A DNA stretch of 64,000 nucleotides, from assembly GCA_014529385.2 (NCBI GenBank), contig CM043947.1, positions 127,038,891-127,102,890 of the forward strand. Reading direction: 5' to 3'. The first letter of the stretch is position 1, and every line of letters begins with the position of its first letter. A program made the position numbers and the translations under genes. A model generated the notes under the pieces. That model had not been told where the DNA came from. It saw only the letters and a program-made list of their open reading frames with translations, and searched no databases. The DNA is from Adiantum capillus-veneris. Lineage: Eukaryota; Streptophyta; Polypodiopsida; Polypodiales; Pteridaceae. This document shows, one piece after another, positions 54,036 to 64,000 of the stretch.

Positions 54036-55625
54036 ATGACACATACAAGGCGGTCACTTGAGCGTCAAAGCGCACTACCGAGCCCTCTGAAGCACTATAA
54101 CACAAGACGCCCTGTGGTATCTAGTAGAAGTCCATTAACCTCATCAACCATACCTCCACATACGACATCCCCCATTCCTTCATTCCCCATTCCTTCATTT
54201 TATTCCACATCTTCCAGATCACCTTCTCCAGTAAATCTCTCTTCTATTCTGCTACAGCAGGCTATTGAGCAACAGGCTCAACAAGGGGCCATGGAGGTGT
54301 TGGCTAGTGTGTTGGCCAAGGTAAACATCAAGTTCCCCACCTTCAAAGGACTCTCCTTGGAAGATGCGGACGACCATGCACGCAGGTTCGTATCTCTCTG
54401 TAGAGGACGTGGTCTTAACAGGGAAGATGCTTATCTGGTACTCTTTCCATCCACCTTGGACGGCTTAGCAGACAAATGGTACAGCCAGTTTGCAGAGAAT
54501 CATTTTGCAACTTGGGCAGACTTAAGACAACAGTTCAGTGCAGCTTTCAGGCCGGGCGACTACCAAGAGAAAGTGTTGGATGAGTTGGCCAACATAGTGC
54601 TCCAGCCAGAGGAGACTTTTGCGGAGCTTATGACCAAAACCAAGTCTCTGGTTGCCAAGATTCCCCAGCAACCCGGTGAATTCATGGTTAAGAAGTGGGT
54701 GGAGAAGGCGCTTCCAAAAACCTCTCAGCAAAAACTCCGAGAGAGCCTCCGACCTGACGCCACTTTGGAGGATTTCATCGCAGATGCTACTAGAATAGAG
54801 GGGGCTAGGAAGCTGTTCAACAACTCTCCTCACATAGATACTCCCTCTGTGTTCTCAGAAGGTAGTCATGCTGATCCTTTGACTTCCTTGCGCAGGGAAC
54901 TCGAAGCCCTCAAACTACAACGCACCCTCCAAGAAGAGAAATCAATCTCTCTGAGACAACAGAAACCATCGCACCTTGAGGCTTTGGATCAAATCAAGAG
55001 AGAACTAGAAGAGCTTCGGTCTCAGCAGGAGACTAAAGCTATGGTATGGTGCCGTTCTTGTCGCTCTCCTGGACATCCTCCACAGGATTGTCCCCTTCGG
55101 GCTTATTGCCACTTCTGTGAAAAATCTAGACATGAGGACAAGGATTGTTACTACCTCAAGGGATTGCGACAAATACAGCAAAGTCTTGGTCCTTCTCTTC
55201 AGCAAGGGCCATCACCTGCATCCAACATGGTTTCTCCCTGTGGCCATCCACACCATATGCCACCTTTGCTGACAGCCCCTCCTATGCAAGGTATGCAGAG
55301 CACTTTTCCCTCTCAGAGCTTTTATCATACCCATGCTCCCTCATCACCTCAAAGCTTCTATGTCTCCACCTCAAACTCAATGCACCAGGAGCAAGGACCA
55401 CCTCGCCCTTCGGCTCGCCCTTTGAATCGGCACATCTTGTGCTACAGATGCGGGGAATATGGGCATTACCAAAGAAAATGCCCCCTGCCAGAAGGGTCCC
55501 TCCTTGCCGTCATTTCCTTGAAACAAAGGATCACTACAGTAAGGATTGCCCTAAACTTCGTGCATCCACGACTTCGAACTCAAGTCAAAGCCAGAATGAG
55601 TTTGCCTTTCCCAAGCTCAACTTGA
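54036..55625 (+). CDS. Element 5 gag, multiple zinc knuckles
   Basis: A 529-codon open frame. After a Ser/Pro-rich start the capsid core reads KFPTFKGLSLEDADDHARRF, LDGLADKWYSQFAENHFATW, DLRQQFSAAFRPGDYQEKVL (residues about 90-200). A helix with DQIKRELEELRSQQ follows. Knuckles are CRSCRSPGHPPQDC (about 339-352), CHFCEKSRHEDKDC (358-371) and CYRCGEYGHYQRKC (469-482). Soon after the third, a frameshift (55482-55510) moves the native reading into another frame (CRHFLETKDHYSKDC, then a Pro-rich tail to 55907). The frame up to there is the best preserved gag in the window. Confidence 0.88.
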   Translation: MTHTRRSLERQSALPSPLKHYNTRRPVVSSRSPLTSSTIPPHTTSPIPSFPIPSFYSTSSRSPSPVNLSSILLQQAIEQQAQQGAMEVLASVLAKVNIKFPTFKGLSLEDADDHARRFVSLCRGRGLNREDAYLVLFPSTLDGLADKWYSQFAENHFATWADLRQQFSAAFRPGDYQEKVLDELANIVLQPEETFAELMTKTKSLVAKIPQQPGEFMVKKWVEKALPKTSQQKLRESLRPDATLEDFIADATRIEGARKLFNNSPHIDTPSVFSEGSHADPLTSLRRELEALKLQRTLQEEKSISLRQQKPSHLEALDQIKRELEELRSQQETKAMVWCRSCRSPGHPPQDCPLRAYCHFCEKSRHEDKDCYYLKGLRQIQQSLGPSLQQGPSPASNMVSPCGHPHHMPPLLTAPPMQGMQSTFPSQSFYHTHAPSSPQSFYVSTSNSMHQEQGPPRPSARPLNRHILCYRCGEYGHYQRKCPLPEGSLLAVISLKQRITTVRIALNFVHPRLRTQVKARMSLPFPSST

Positions 55626-56575
55626 TAGCAGTGAGCAATGTTTCTCAGCCGCCCCCTTCTACCCATGTGGTTACCCCTCAAAATAAGCCGCCGCAGTTGG
55701 CAGAGGAGCCATCAGGCATCCTCACCCGGGCCCAGAGAGCCGCTCTCGGTCTTAGCATTCCATCAAGTTCAACTCCCCCACACATTGTCACACCAATGGA
55801 TACCCTGCCTGTAGCTGTTACCAAGCCATCCCCTAGTGCCATGAAAGAATCCAAATCTTTGCTCTTAGATATTGATGAAGCCTTCTTGGAAGCAGTTTCC
55901 GATCTATAGAAGATCAAAGTACCAGAGGAACAACAACAGGTAGAAAAAGCGAAGCGTACAGCAGAGACAGTCTTGAAGAACACTTTCCAACAAGTGTCCC
56001 AGTATGACATGTAGCGGCTAGATGCAAGTTTCAGAAGTGACACCCTTGCAGTTATTCAGTCACTTTACCCTGGAGCAGATCCTAGTGGCGGGCACCTCCC
56101 AGTGCGACCATCAGAGTCCTATATGATATCCAATCCTGCTGCTCCACTCACGGATTATAGAATCCCTCGCCTGACAGTGTCCGTTTTGGGTCAACATTTC
56201 TCAAGAGTGATAGTGGATGGTGGATCTGGCATCAATCTGATACCCGAGTTCACTATGTTAGCTCTAGGTCTATAGCCTACTCGACCTGCTCCCTTCACAG
56301 TTACATTGGCCGATCAACGAACAGTATACCCAGTGGGCATCATGGACAATGTGCCTCTGCAGGTACAAAACTTTACTTTTAACTTGGATTTTGTGGTGGT
56401 TCGTCTTCCCCAGGTTGAGGGTGGATTTCCCTTGCTTATTGGAAGACCATGGCTGTGACACACTAAAGCACTCCACGATTGGGGAAACGATGCAATGTGG
56501 ATACATACTTCTGGCTCCCCGATGCAACCGATTCTCTTAGAAGGAGGTATGGATCCCGTGGTGTAGCAAGTTTCT
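55510..56575 (+). pseudogene. Element 5 gag tail and retropepsin
   Basis: After the frameshift the reading passes through a Pro-rich linker (GILTRAQRAALGLSIPSSST), stops at 55907 and resumes. The protease reads FSRVIVDGGSGINLIPEFTM (catalytic D-G-G-S, 56205-56260), a TLADQRTVYPVGIMDNVPLQ strand and FPLLIGRPWL (the conserved C-terminal loop). Stops occur at 55988, 56274 and 56455. The D-G-G-S active site resembles that of plant Ty3/gypsy proteases. Confidence 0.78.
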
Positions 56576-57270
56576 TTGTCAATGGAAACCAATCCTGAAC
56601 ATGAACAGCCTACTCCACCTGACGGGTCGGATGAGGATCTGCTGTTGGAATGGTTGGATGCTACCAAGTCTACGCCTTGTTATGGAGTCTCTATTCACTG
56701 TTTGCCTGAAGGTACACCCTTTTCAAATGTCTCCATAGTTACGAAACTTAATGAGCCACCTGAGCCTTTGAAGAAGCAGAGAAGCAGGAAGAAATCTCCT
56801 CTATAGGAGTTGACTCCCCCTCAAACATCAACCCCTTTGGTGTCTCTTTCTTCTTCGACCAAAAGAAAACTCTCCTCTGTGTCTAGAAAACTCCATTCTC
56901 AGAGCCTATCCTGCAAGATGAATTCCAAGATCTTGATAGCTGTCTTGCTCATGATAGCGGTCTGCTCCTTACTTGTACCTATCTACCCTTACCCCCTCGA
57001 ACTTACCCACAATCAAAATGGCCACATCCTTCGGGTTCACAGTTGTGGCAAAGAGATCATCAAGAGCGCCGAACATTGTTGTTCCCATCATCTACATGAG
57101 AGTCACCAAAACAATAGAGAGCATGCACTAATGTTCTCCCCTTCTACTGCTACTGTAGGCTCCTGGCAGCGGCAGGCCCTCCATTGGTGCTGGCTCCTAC
57201 AGAATCCTCCCTTGGTGCAGGTTCCTGCATTCTGTTGTTTAGCAGATGGAATTGTCGACCGCTTGTCTAC
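56576..57270 (+). pseudogene. Element 5 unknown frames downstream of protease
   Basis: One frame (56576-56806) is acidic, with DGSDEDLLLEWLDATKS. A second (56810-57270) has a hydrophobic stretch MNSKILIAVLLMIAVCSLLV that could be a membrane segment, then a Cys/His-rich part. RT would be expected here and is not found. A membrane or envelope-like role is only a guess. Confidence 0.4.
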
Positions 57271-57952
57271 CCCTAGCCCTCTCCCTACCAACCCCTCGCC
57301 CTCGCCCTCGCCCTCGCCCTCGCCCTCGCCCTCCCACCTACCTACACCCTCGCCCTAGCCCCTCTACCTACCCTCTTACCCCCTCGCCCCTTCCCACTAG
57401 CCCTCGCCCTACCCTCACCCCCTCGCCCTCGCCCTAGCCCCTCTACCTACCCCTCACCCCTCGCCCCATGCCCCTAGTCCCTAGTCCCTAGCCCCTAGCC
57501 CCTCGCCCCTCGTCCCTAGTCCCTAGTCCCTATCCCCTCGCCCCTAGTCCATAGTCCCTAGCCCCTAGCCCCTAGCCCCTAGTCCCTCGCCCCTATCCCC
57601 TAGCCCCGCGCCCCTTGCCCCTAGCCCATAGTCCCTCGCCCCTAGTCCCTAGTCCCTTGCCCCTAGCCCTAACCCTACCCTTCCCCTCGCCCTTGCCCTT
57701 GCCTCCCCTTGTCCCCTATTCCATCGCCTCTCGCCCCTACCCTCTCTTGCCCTCGCCCCTACCCACCCCATCTCTTACCCTCGCGTCCCTACCTCCTACC
57801 CACCCCCTCTCGCCCCTACCCTCCCTTGCCCTCACCCCTACCTAGCCCCCCTCGCCCCTACCCACCCCTCCCTTCCACTTACCCCTATCTAGCCCTCCCC
57901 ACCCCTCTCAGCCTCAGCTAGTTTTTACCCCCCACCCCCCAAGTTCCCCCCC
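57271..57952 (+). repeat. C-rich minisatellite in element 5
   Basis: About 680 bases are made almost only of CCCTCG, CCCTAGC, CCCTAGT and CCCTACC words. G is rare on this strand apart from those words. The reverse strand is a continuous series of GGG runs. Units are of mixed length (6-8). Confidence 0.88.
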
Positions 57953-58470
57953 CCCCGCATGATCAACTGGCTCTCAAGATTTCACTTGGCTGCCATCCTG
58001 TTTGCTGTGAGGGATTTTTTGTTCTGCCATCATGATGGAGCTTAACCCTATTGGCAATGTTACTCGGGCTTATGGTCATAGCTCTTTTCGAGAAGAGTGT
58101 TGTTGCAAAAAGTGTGGCAAGGTTAATCTGCAACCATGTCATTTTCCTATCACTATGGTTAGGGAAGATAAAGATGCGCTGGAATCAAACTGAGCTTATC
58201 TCTTTGCTGTAGAGCCTCATCTTTTGCCAATTGGAATTCTTAGGCTATGCAATCATACATACTAGGTTCCTGCCTAGTTAGAGGCTTAAGGCGATTGCAA
58301 GCAGTGTAGTGTTTTTAACTCCACTTTTGAGGTATGTATGGTCATGGGCCTAACACCTACTTCACCTACTTCAAGAAAGATCTACGGATGCAGTACCTAG
58401 TGGTTTTCCTTCACAGTTTTTTTCAGTATTCCTCTCACCGAGACGGTGAGCGGTCTTGTGGCGGGCAACC
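57953..58470 (+). other. Element 5 3' region
   Basis: No gene is supported, although a short plus frame has CCCKKCGKVNLQPCHFPITM. No clear polypurine tract precedes the LTR at 58471 (GCGGTCTTGTGGCGGGCAACC). It may be the degraded end of a pol frame. Confidence 0.45.
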
Positions 58471-59022
58471 TGTAGTAGCAGGGCTACAATGTCACTTCAC
58501 AGGATAGACATTTGGTTACACTTGGTCTGGTTCACACTGGACGGACCCTCTGGTCTCGGGAGTGACACGTGGCAGGGTGCCTACCGACGGTGGTCTAGTG
58601 GACCTCGTGGCCAGGTCACCACATGGCTGACATTTATGAGCCGTTGGTGGCTCTTTATGATTGTACATATGAGTAGTCATTTTGGGCCAGTGGTATTATC
58701 TTGTACTGAGTCGTCTAGAGTAGGTCTTTACACAGAGCACGTCTGCACCATCCTGACACATCTGAGCCTCGACACCCCCATTGTACCTGTGAGTCCTGGG
58801 CTGGAGATGAGTGTGCTGCCACGCCAGAGTCTGTATCAGTCTTTGAGATAGTCGATTCATATGTTCTGGTCTGCAGTTGTGTCTTTGCGAGCTCTGTTGA
58901 CGTCTATTTTCCTTTTTATTCAGTCTGTTTAAGGGAGATTCAGTCTGTTTGAGTGAGATTGTCACGCACATTGCACTGAGGACCACCCACTGTAGAGAGA
59001 ACGACACATTATCCACGCTACA
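58471..59022 (+). repeat. Element 5 3' LTR
   Basis: 552 bp from TGTAGTAGCAGGGCTACAATG to CACGCTACA, followed by the ATTGG duplication. Confidence 0.92.
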
Positions 59023-59190
59023 ATTGGTATCATAGCTATTGGTTTCTTTTTTCTTGCTTAAGAAGAGAGGTCCTTATGTTGTCCTTGATGTGGATGCTTG
59101 AGTGCCAATTTTCAAGAGCTAAGAGGAGTAGCAACTAGGGCTTTGAACTTGCCAAAGAATAAGTTAACATACACATAAATTCTTTTAGCA

Positions 59191-60650
59191 TGGCTGACAA
59201 TAATAAAGAGAATAGAATGAATATTGATAGCTTTGATTTTGCACATGAAGATGCTACTAATGATGCCCCTATGCTTGTGAGTTCTCGTCTCTAGGCAACA
59301 ACAAGTTATGGGCAACCCCACCCTAGATGGTGAAGTTTACCAACAACTTTGCACCCATGGGATTCTCCAAACTCCCCAAGAAGAGAGAGTACATGTGATG
59401 TCTCTTGTAGGGACTTCCAAAAGAAGTCTCTCTTTGGTGAGAGAAGAAGAGGATACTCAACATCCACTTGAGGATACATATGAAGGGTCTCAACATCCAC
59501 TTGAGGATGTACCTCTATTCAAAAGGAGAAGGCATGCTTCAAATGTAGAGTCCCTACCAAAGGAAAGAGAAAGAAGTGAATCGCCAAACGCTTTGGAAGA
59601 TGTGGCTCCACAAAGACAACGAGAACGAAGATCTCCAACTCTTCCCAAGAGGAAAAGATCGCCGCATACTCCTCCTCATTGTAATCTCAAAAGGGAGGAG
59701 AGGAATCACAGGAAGAAAAAGGAGAGAAAGAGGTCACCCTCTTCTCCATCTTCATCGCCTTCCTCCTCTTCCAATGAAAGTAGCGGTTTTTTTTTCCCAA
59801 AGAACCTAAGAGGAGAGGCCATCAAAAATCCTATGTTGCTTGGAAAAGGTCCAATAAGCTCAAGAAGTTCAAGGAGGGAGGAAAGAACATCTCTTTTCTC
59901 ACCTATGATGAAACCTTTGGTGCCACGGACAAAGTCTTGGCCTTTATTTAACAATTTGATGCGGCCTTTGGAGATGAGGGCTTCATGGAGTCCTCCAAGC
60001 TACGAAATGTAGCTATGCATTTTCAAAGGTCTGCCAGGTAATGGTGGGCTAGCCTACGAGCTAACAGTGAAACTCCAAAAACATGAAAAACCCTAAGAGA
60101 TTCCATAAAGAAGCAGTTTCTTGCAAGCGATGCCAAAGATAAAGTTCTCATTGAATGGTGAAGCTTGAAGCTGTCTCCCTACGAGTCTATCCACAAGTAT
60201 GTGGTCAAGTTTTGGGATTTACATCTCAAAGCCACTATCTACAAAAAGATAGACTTTACATGAAACAAAAACAACAGTTTTGTGCTGGATTTTCTGAAGG
60301 TATGGCCGAGTATGTCAACTCTCAACGGCCTAAGACCATCTTTGTGGTCATACACCATATTGTGGTTGCCTCGTGAATAAATTTCCAACAAGGGGATAAG
60401 AGGAATTCTAAGCCCATGGAAATAAAAAAGCAAAGTGAACCTAAAGGAAAGAAATGGTCAAAATTCTTCCAAAGGCACCTCTATCAACAACAACAAAGCT
60501 AAGGAGAAAGGAGTTTACAAAGGCAAGAATCGACTTTCTCTTGAGGAGCTAGAGCGTTATCGCAAAGACAACCGGTGCTTCAAGTGTGGGGATCAAGGAC
60601 ATGCCCATCGTGCTTCATGCAAAAGCCTCTATGGCTGAAGCTCCAAAAGG
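59191..60650 (+). pseudogene. Element H3 gag
   Basis: It starts MADNNKENRMNIDSFDFAHE (59191). After a stop near 59293 a long open stretch runs 59308-60012 through an acidic, then Arg/Ser/Pro-rich basic domain (RRSPTLPKRKRSPHTPPHCN). A frameshift lies in the T-run near 59793. The capsid part is in another frame (NISFLTYDETFGATDKVLAF, SDAKDKVLIEW). The knuckle CFKCGDQGHAHRASC has five instead of four residues between His and the last Cys. Stops are at 59949, 60040, 60085 and 60161. Confidence 0.82.
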
Positions 60651-61262
60651 GGATGCTCATTGCCAAGGATTTCTCCTTTCCTATGCTTGGGGAAAGGTGC
60701 GAGAGCATCAACTCACAACTTCATATCCACGGAGTTGGCCACCAAGCTAGGCATACAAGCCCATGAGATGGGAGATGCATTGAAAGCCGATGAAGCTTTC
60801 AAGGGACAAGACGTTTCAATTACTCCCTTAATTGGAAAATTGGGACTTCATGTCCAAAGCTATGTGGACAAAGAGGATTTCTTCATCTCCCCTCTCAAAC
60901 ATGAGGATGTTATCCTTGGGGCACCATGGTTCACTCGCATGGCTGCCACTATGAAGTTCCCTGAAAGGAGAATTTATTTCAATTATAGAGAAAAGGCCAT
61001 GTACATAGATGATTATGAGTTGGGGAACACCATATCCCTGGTAAATACGCTTGCTTTTGATAAGTCAATAAAAAGCTGTATTTCTACGCATATGATTTTT
61101 GTTAGAGAATCTGTAAATGATTCTATTGTTTTCATAAGTAGCAATAAAGGGAATCAAGACAAATTAGAGTTGTTTAATTTCCTAAATAGATTCCAAGATT
61201 TTTTCATGATGACATCCCTAGTGAGCTACCTCCAAAATGAGGGAATGATGAACATGCAATAG
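60651..61262 (+). pseudogene. Element H3 protease and pre-RT linker
   Basis: The frame from 60660 reads LGKGARASTHNFISTELATK. The catalytic D-S/T-G has become GKGA, so no Asp is left at the active site. It continues with SITPLIGKLGLHVQSY, DVILGAPWFTRMAATMKFPE (the conserved ILG.PW motif) and a linker. The stop is at 61260. The alignment to family-1 protease (ITPVIGKLRLH) is clear. Confidence 0.75.
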
Positions 61263-62000
61263 AGATTCTATTAGGAAGCTCACCGCCTAATAAACCTCCT
61301 TATCAAGCTCAACAAGAGGAGATAATGAGGCAAGTGCATGAATTGCTAAAAAAAAGGGATGGTGAGGCCTAGCTCCTCTCCATTCTATTCACCAATACTT
61401 TTAGTGCAAAAGAAAGACAACACATATCACATGTGTGTCGACTATAGAGCACTAAATAGGATCACTATAAAAAAAAGGATTTCTCGTGCCACAGGTAGAA
61501 GATCTATTTGATAAGTTACAAGTTTTGGCCTGACAAATTCTCCAGCCACATTCAAACTCATGATGGACAAAAATCTTCGGGCCACTCAAATTCTCTTGAT
61601 GAGTATAACTGACACCTCCAGGTAATATTTTCAAGCTGTGAGAGAGAATAAGCTTTTCATTAATAAAAAGAAAAGTGAATTTTTGCTACAAGATATTCAA
61701 TATTTAGGTCACATTATCTCTAAAGATGGCACCCGTATGGATCCAACAAAGTTAGAGGTAATAAAAGGATGGCCTAATCCAAGGAATTTATAGGAGCTAT
61801 GAAGCTTTATAGGTATGTGTGCCTACTGTAAACGCTTCATAGAAAAATTATCGCTAATAGCAGGCCCATTACATGACTCAACAAAAAAGAACATTAAGTA
61901 TTCATGGACTACAAAAGAGCAAGAATCTTTTGAGAATCTTAAGGATAAGATTATCTCTCAACTTGTGCTCACACTACTAGGTCTCTTAAAGCCATTTGAG
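61263..62000 (+). pseudogene. Element H3 reverse transcriptase, internally deleted
   Basis: Recognisable parts are [34 protein letters not shown] and LTNSPATFKLMMDK. The thumb follows: NKLFINKKKSEFLLQDIQYL, DGTRMDPTKLEVIKGWPNPR, MCAYCKRFIEKLSLIAGPLH. The region between ALNR and LTNSPATF lacks [10 protein letters not shown], and the FxDD box is lost, so both catalytic parts are deleted. There are several stops. Confidence 0.8.
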
Positions 62001-62420
62001 GTCTAATGTGATGCTTGTGGTGATTGGCTTGGAGCTGTTTTGCTTCAAGAAGGGCATGCCATAGCATATGAGAGTCGAAGACTTAACTCCAATAAGTGAG
62101 TATTGGGAAAATACAAAAAAGAGCTACGAGCCGTTCTATATGCCCACGTTGAACCACTATCTCTTGGGGACTCCATTCATCCTACGAACGGATCACAAAG
62201 CCTCAAGAACTTCATGATGCAAACCAAGCTCTCCGACAAACAAATGAGGTGGGCAAATTTTCTTTCACAATTTAAATTTCATATTGCTCACATTGTTGGC
62301 AAGCACAATCAAGTGGCTAATGCACTTTCACAACGGCCAAGAGTAAATGTGGTGTCAATAGCAACTCACCATGATCTATCTTTTATGATAGACGAGTATG
62401 CTACTGATCGAGACTTTTAA
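62001..62420 (+). pseudogene. Element H3 RNase H
   Basis: CDACGDWLGAVLLQEGHAIA carries the first Asp and KELRAVLYA the Glu. QSLKNFMMQTKLSDKQMRWA and NQVANALSQRP follow; the last motif has Asn in place of the Asp of ADALSRRP. A stop at 62098 separates the two halves. Two catalytic positions appear lost. Confidence 0.82.
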
Positions 62421-62697
62421 GTACATAATTACACCTTTTTTATTAGGAAGAAAAAAGAACCATTCACCTTGAAGGATGGTTATCTTTCAAATGACAATAG
62501 GCTATGTGTTACTCACCCATACAATAAGAAAGTCATGTATGAATCCCATGCTTCTCCTTATGCGGGGCAAAGAGGGACTCCATAATCTATTCTTTGAGGA
62601 GTAGAAATGTATTTCTGTTGGCCTCTCATGAAAAGTAAACATACAAGAGTATGTCTCAAAATGCGTGGTATGCCAAAAGTCAAAATTTGACCGAGGC
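62421..62697 (+). pseudogene. Element H3 integrase N-terminus
   Basis: It reads NKKVMYESHASPYAGQRGTP, then after stops a WPLMKSKHTRVCLKMRGMPK-like zinc region. It matches 47203-47395 of the other family-4 element and ends abruptly at about 62697. Confidence 0.75.
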
Positions 62698-64000
62698 TCG
62701 TCTCTGACACATAAATTTTTTTGGCGCCCTGTGACTAAGTCCACGGGGTACATTTAATCTGCACACACAAAGTAAATCTCAAAACTGGTATTGTTCTCCC
62801 GAAAGAAGAAGAGCTTGATGTGAAGTGCCTCTATTAAACTGAAGAAGATCCCTAAAACTTCTTAATTTCACAACCGGAGGAATATTACAGTCTGCCCAAT
62901 CATGACTGCAGAATAATTGAATTTACATCCCTTTGGTTAAATTGTGTGCCCATACTAATTCAAAGTGCTTCTAGTTTGAGGAGCCAAAGGTGACCCTAGA
63001 TGCGACCAAGGCTAACTTCAAACTACACACTCATAGTGTTGTGAACGCTAATAAGAAAAAATAGAAGCACATGCCATACTTTCTCGTAGTCGTAAATACA
63101 TCATAAAAATACTAAGAAAAGTAGCAAAAGGATTTCTTGATGGAAGCATAATCCCATTGCACCAAAAATGCAAGATCCTTATCCACTCTTTGTCTTCTCA
63201 CATCCTTTATTCCAAAAACTACCAAATACATCCTACATATGATCAACTTTGTAATATGGAGTGAGAATGAATCTTGGTTTGGACTTTTACCAATGCATTA
63301 CTCATAAATCACACCATATCACTTCGTAGAGGATGGATAAAATCTGCAATAGAACTTTTGAAAGAATAAACATAACTAGCAGTATGCATCATGTGTGCAA
63401 CCTCGTAGATGTAATAGATTATCCATTATATTGCACTTAGAATGAAATTGGAAAATTTGATCTCTACTCTTTGAATGAACTTAGCATAATATGGAGGGAA
63501 GACCATGAAAACTGACATCCATCATTTGAGCCTCTAGATACGTAAAGAAAATTCCTAATGAGAAAATTGCTACAGGAAAAAATTTGATGAAAAATCCATG
63601 CATATAGAATCACTTTGCTACAAAATCTTTGAAAAATCTTGGTGAGAATTTTGACACAAATTTTGGCAAAAATCTTGATGAGCTCTTTGCTAAAAAAGGC
63701 AATAATTAGAACCAACACTTTGTGGAACGCATGCCCCATCGATGAAAATAATATTCTAAGAATGCTTTTTTAAAAGAAAAATAATAAAGAGTAAGCCCTT
63801 TTCTTTAGGACCAGGAGTCATATTCAACATAATCCTGCTATAAATCTATAAACTTCTGTTTAGAAATAGTAGAATATGCAAAGCATCTTGCACTAGTTGT
63901 ATAACACCATCGTGTGGTTTGGTCAATCTCATAGATTGATGAACAACCAAAAATGTAACTTGTTTAAATGAACATGAAAATTTGACATGCTTCAAGTATG
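62698..64000. other. Unassigned AT-rich region
   Basis: There is no similarity to other parts of the window and no convincing gene on either strand. A TTGGCGCC word at about 62720 is reminiscent of a primer-binding site but has no recognisable LTR beside it. The minus-strand frame 63464-63739 is hydrophobic low-complexity and is not supported. Confidence 0.4.

Larger units (their letters stand above)
53151..59022 (+). mobile_element. Element 5: gag-protease LTR retrotransposon, no RT
   Basis: A 5.9-kb element with 559- and 552-bp LTRs (53151-53709 and 58471-59022) flanked by ATTGG. The body encodes a large gag with several zinc knuckles, a retropepsin remnant and a short unknown frame. It then has a C-rich minisatellite and non-coding sequence. 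RT, RNase H and integrase are absent. Both LTRs begin TGTAGYMGSGCTACARTGTC and end GCTACA. It is non-autonomous in its present form. Confidence 0.9.
59023..62697 (+). mobile_element. Element H3 body (family-4), interrupted upstream by element 5
   Basis: The PBS and body of the family-4 element whose LTR is 51461-53146 resume at 59023: with ATTGG shared, the PBS reads TGGTATCATAGC. gag, protease, RT, RNase H and the first part of integrase follow in order. The sequence leaves family 4 at about 62697 without a 3' LTR in the window. This copy keeps the pol genes that element 42386-50331 lost. Confidence 0.85.

Noticed and set aside
57246-57921. Pro/Ser-rich frames at 57.2-57.9 kb
   Set aside because: They are translations of the C-rich minisatellite.
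62715-62740. TTGGCGCC word considered as a primer-binding site
   Set aside because: No LTR end, second LTR or gag can be seen beside it; one 8-base word is not enough.
63464-63739. 91-codon minus-strand frame
   Set aside because: Low-complexity hydrophobic text from AT-rich repeats (AAAATCTT), no motif and no supporting signals.

Overview
The window is a block of nested transposable elements from a large, repeat-rich plant nuclear genome. The evidence is Ty3/gypsy chromoviruses, primer-binding sites of the initiator tRNA-Met type (TGGTATCAGAGC), plant-type telomere repeats (CCCTAA), hAT transposase fragments with a GT-AG intron, a LINE ORF1 and long AG/CT microsatellites. The species cannot be named from the sequence; fern, gymnosperm or another large plant genome would all fit. 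The only candidate host coding sequence is a 279-bp thioredoxin-like exon on the minus strand near 38.1-38.4 kb. Every transposon ORF seen carries stops, frameshifts or truncations.

Layout. 1-18.4 kb is a nest of family-1 chromoviruses. A plus-strand outer element (B: 3678-6557, 14285-14651, 17449-18406) is split by a minus-strand copy of its own family (E: 6558-14279, target duplication CTCGT). It is split again by a family-2 non-autonomous element (14652-17443, target duplication CTTAC). A further minus-strand family-1 element (A) lies at 1-3677. E itself contains a large internal inverted repeat. 18.4-21.2 kb holds the gag, PBS and LTR of a minus-strand element (C), then a plus-strand gag-RT fragment (D). 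21.2-24.0 kb is a tandem array of six units of about 0.49 kb, each made of partial LTR and leader, five with a PBS. 24.0-28.2 kb is a hAT transposase fragment split by a gag-only LTR element (family 3, target duplication GTTGA), plus a second family-3 fragment. 28.2-30.8 kb is largely unexplained. 30.8-33.5 kb has a family-3 LTR, a hAT element end with its terminal inverted repeat, and a second hAT transposase fragment with an intron and a tandem duplication.

34.0-36.6 kb is a second family-2 element carrying a 161-bp hAT-type MITE. 36.6-39.7 kb is low-copy-looking sequence with the thioredoxin-like exon. 39.7-50.7 kb is a duplicated locus: one copy keeps a solo family-4 LTR, the other a full-length family-4 element whose 5' LTR was invaded by a LINE-like element. 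51.5-62.7 kb is a second family-4 element, interrupted exactly in its primer-binding site by a gag-protease family-5 element (53151-59022, target duplication ATTGG) that contains a C-rich minisatellite. 62.7-64.0 kb is AT-rich and unassigned.

No cooperating host gene system is visible. The genes relate to one another as transposon parasites and hosts, and the target duplications give a relative order of insertion. The most unusual features are the LTR-PBS-leader tandem array, the inverted-repeat chromovirus, the hairpin series in the non-autonomous family 2, and the R-U5 block shared by otherwise different LTR families.
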